Part shown: positions 22,074-23,089 of the stretch, piece by piece | Numbering within the stretch: position 1 is the stretch's first letter | How the letters are laid out: each line of letters opens with the position of its first letter | NCBI GenBank assembly: GCA_948467735.1 | Contig: CAOKFN010000059.1 | Location: 1-23,089, forward strand | DNA: 23,089 nucleotides | Source: an uncultured bacterium | GTDB taxonomy: Bacteria; Bacillota; Clostridia; Lachnospirales; Lachnospiraceae | Direction of reading: 5' to 3' | The notes under the pieces: model-generated | The model's input: only the letters and a program-made list of their open reading frames with translations | Databases searched by the model: none | What the model was told of the DNA's origin: nothing | Position numbers and translations under genes: made by a program

Positions 22074-23033
22074 ATGAAATTTACGGTCATAACGGTCTGC
22101 CTGAATCCGGGGGAGAAATTAAAGGCTACATTGGACAGCGTGCTGGGCCAGACCTGCACCGATGTGGAGGTTGTGCTAAAGGACGGGGGCAGTACGGACG
22201 GCTCCGTGGAAGAATGGCTGCAAAGGGTGCAGGGCAGCAGGGACGGCTTCGTGGGAGAATGGCGGCAAAGGGCGCAGGGCAGCAGGGACGGCTCCGTGGA
22301 AGAATGGCGGCAAAGGGCGCAGGGCAGTACGGACGGCTCCGTGGGGGAAGAGCGGCAGGAGGTTCGGGACAGGGGAGCGGACGCGGCGCGGGTCAGGATA
22401 ATTGTGGAAAAGGACAAGGGTATTTATGACGCCATGAATCAGGCGGCGGCCTGCGCCAAAGGAGAATTTATCTTGTTTCTGAACTGCGGGGACGTGTTCT
22501 ACGATAATAGGGTGCTGGAGAGAGCGCTGGGGGTCATTGAGGAGGAGCGGGCCGCAGGCACGGACGTAAGCAGGCTGGTATTATACGGGGATACCTATAG
22601 TGAGAAAAACAAAACGGTGATTGCTTCCCCTCCTGTCATTACAGGATTTACCTGTTACCGGAATATTCCCTGTCATCAATCCTGCTTTTACGCCGCGGCT
22701 CTGTGTCGGGAAAAGCCTTATGATCTGCGGTATCAAATCCGTGCGGATTACGATCATTTCCTATGGTGCTTTTATCGAGGGGGAGGTAAAATGCGTCGGA
22801 TGGATTTCCCTGTGGCTTCTTATGAGGGCGGCGGTTATTCCGAAGACCGGGGGAACCGGAAGCGGGACAGAGAGGAACATGAGCGGATTACAAGGATTTA
22901 TATGAGCAGGAGCGCCCTGCTGCGTTATGGGGCGGCCATGGCCTGCACACTGGCGCCGCTGCGCAGCGCCATGGCCGAGAGCAGGATGTTTTCCGGAATC
23001 TATCATCGGCTGAAGAAGCGAATCTATCATTGA
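22074..23033 (+). CDS. Family 2 glycosyltransferase with a tandem-repeat insert
   Basis: A 319-residue GT-A fold glycosyltransferase, probably making a cell-surface polysaccharide. The N-terminal block MKFTVITVCLNPGEKLKATL and LKDGGSTDGS form the nucleotide-sugar site. Later, IVEKDKGIYDAMNQAAACAKGEFILFLNCGD gives the metal-binding region (usually NSGD, here NCGD), and IPCHQSCFY with IRADYDHFLWC is typical of WcaA-like enzymes. Three 15-residue repeats plus a partial fourth follow directly after the DGGST motif. The C terminus ends in a basic tail. ATG 22074 fits the family N terminus and GGGAAG; a frame-extending ATG at 22059 has poor context. Acceptor unknown. Confidence 0.88.
   Translation: MKFTVITVCLNPGEKLKATLDSVLGQTCTDVEVVLKDGGSTDGSVEEWLQRVQGSRDGFVGEWRQRAQGSRDGSVEEWRQRAQGSTDGSVGEERQEVRDRGADAARVRIIVEKDKGIYDAMNQAAACAKGEFILFLNCGDVFYDNRVLERALGVIEEERAAGTDVSRLVLYGDTYSEKNKTVIASPPVITGFTCYRNIPCHQSCFYAAALCREKPYDLRYQIRADYDHFLWCFYRGGGKMRRMDFPVASYEGGGYSEDRGNRKRDREEHERITRIYMSRSALLRYGAAMACTLAPLRSAMAESRMFSGIYHRLKKRIYH
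22197..22349 (+). repeat. 45-bp in-frame minisatellite in the glycosyltransferase gene
   Basis: Units at 22197-22241, 22242-22286 and 22287-22331, plus a partial fourth from 22332. Each encodes DGSVEEWRQRAQGS[RT] with few changes. The unit begins with the same DGS that ends the conserved DGGSTDGS, and the last full copy again ends GST, so the array seems to have arisen by duplicating this motif. Confidence 0.9.
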
Positions 23034-23034
23034 G

Positions 23035-23052
23035 TGCCCGCTTTGGCGGGCA
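23035..23052 (+). terminator. Hairpin after the glycosyltransferase gene
   Basis: TGCCCGC, loop TTTG, GCGGGCA form a 7-bp stem two bases after the stop. No T tract follows, but a second stem (TGTGAAA/TTTCACA) starts about 15 bases on and the window ends there, so termination is only possible. Confidence 0.4.
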
Positions 23053-23089
23053 GATGGGAGTCAGTGTGAAAAAGGGCATTTCACATGTC

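Noticed and set aside
22197..22349. Tandem repeats considered as a CRISPR array
   Set aside because: Units are directly adjacent with no variable spacers and lie in frame in a gene.
22214..22429. A repeat-rich 71-codon frame (MAAKGAGQQGRLRGR units) in another frame of the glycosyltransferase
   Set aside because: It results from the 45-bp repeat read out of frame; the GT2 frame is conserved across the repeat.

Overview
The window looks like chromosomal DNA from a Firmicute of class Clostridia, most likely a Lachnospiraceae member of moderate G+C content. The support is AGGAGG-type ribosome binding sites, sigma-A promoters of the TTGACA/TATAAT type, and family content typical of that group: DUF2225, DUF6062, a MocR regulator, a GreA-type factor of the MYDELT... 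form, and an MBOAT/SGNH pair. No rRNA, tRNA, CRISPR array, phage module or recognisable transposase was seen. Most of the window is ordinary housekeeping and accessory DNA. The unusual signals are at the level of protein architecture, in-frame repeats and leader sequences.

Layout. 1-299: no assignable gene, with a promoter for glnS. 300-4426 (+): glutaminyl-tRNA synthetase, a DUF2225 zinc-motif protein and a MocR-type regulator, probably co-transcribed and closed by a bidirectional terminator. 4503-5006 (-): a short anchored surface protein with a Ser/Glu/Ala repeat. 5275-6260 (+): a nucleoside deoxyribosyltransferase-like protein overlapping a TetR regulator by ATGA. 6268-7038 (-): a DUF6062 protein with a duplicated Cys/His pattern. 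7328-10171 (+): a leader ORF, an MBOAT acyltransferase, a strongly folded intergenic element and an anchored SGNH hydrolase; the two enzymes fit an extracytoplasmic O-acylation pathway. 10276-11634 (+): uracil permease behind two tandem hairpins. 11882-13057 (+): an M19 dipeptidase with a charged insert. 13058-14033: a patch with a 51-codon ORF and a 99-residue coiled-coil gene bracketed by inverted repeats. 14034-14885 (+): a small unknown protein and a ferritin-like diiron protein. 14969-15439 (-): a Nudix hydrolase under a consensus promoter. 15627-18512 (+): a P-type Ca2+-ATPase with a repeat-derived insert, ended by a strong terminator. 18823-19794 (+): a MraY/WecA-type phosphosugar transferase. 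19920-21963 (+): a leader ORF, a GreA-type factor and a HAD-CPBP protease fusion. 22074-23033 (+): a family 2 glycosyltransferase with a 45-bp in-frame minisatellite.

Three themes stand out. First, several proteins carry in-frame low-complexity or tandem-repeat expansions. In three conserved enzymes (glycosyltransferase, Ca2+-ATPase, dipeptidase) these sit in loops outside the catalytic motifs, which suggests active minisatellite growth in this genome. Second, two genes (MBOAT and greA) are preceded by short ORFs with their own Shine-Dalgarno sequences that overlap the start of the main gene, suggesting translational coupling or leader control. Third, several cell-surface functions occur together (MBOAT, SGNH, MraY-like, GT2, M19 dipeptidase, CPBP protease), although they are not one operon. 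I did not find a self-evident new defence or mobile system. The best candidates for something undescribed are the HAD-CPBP fusion, the folded element at 8886-8952, and the inverted-repeat-flanked coiled-coil cassette at 13404-13842.
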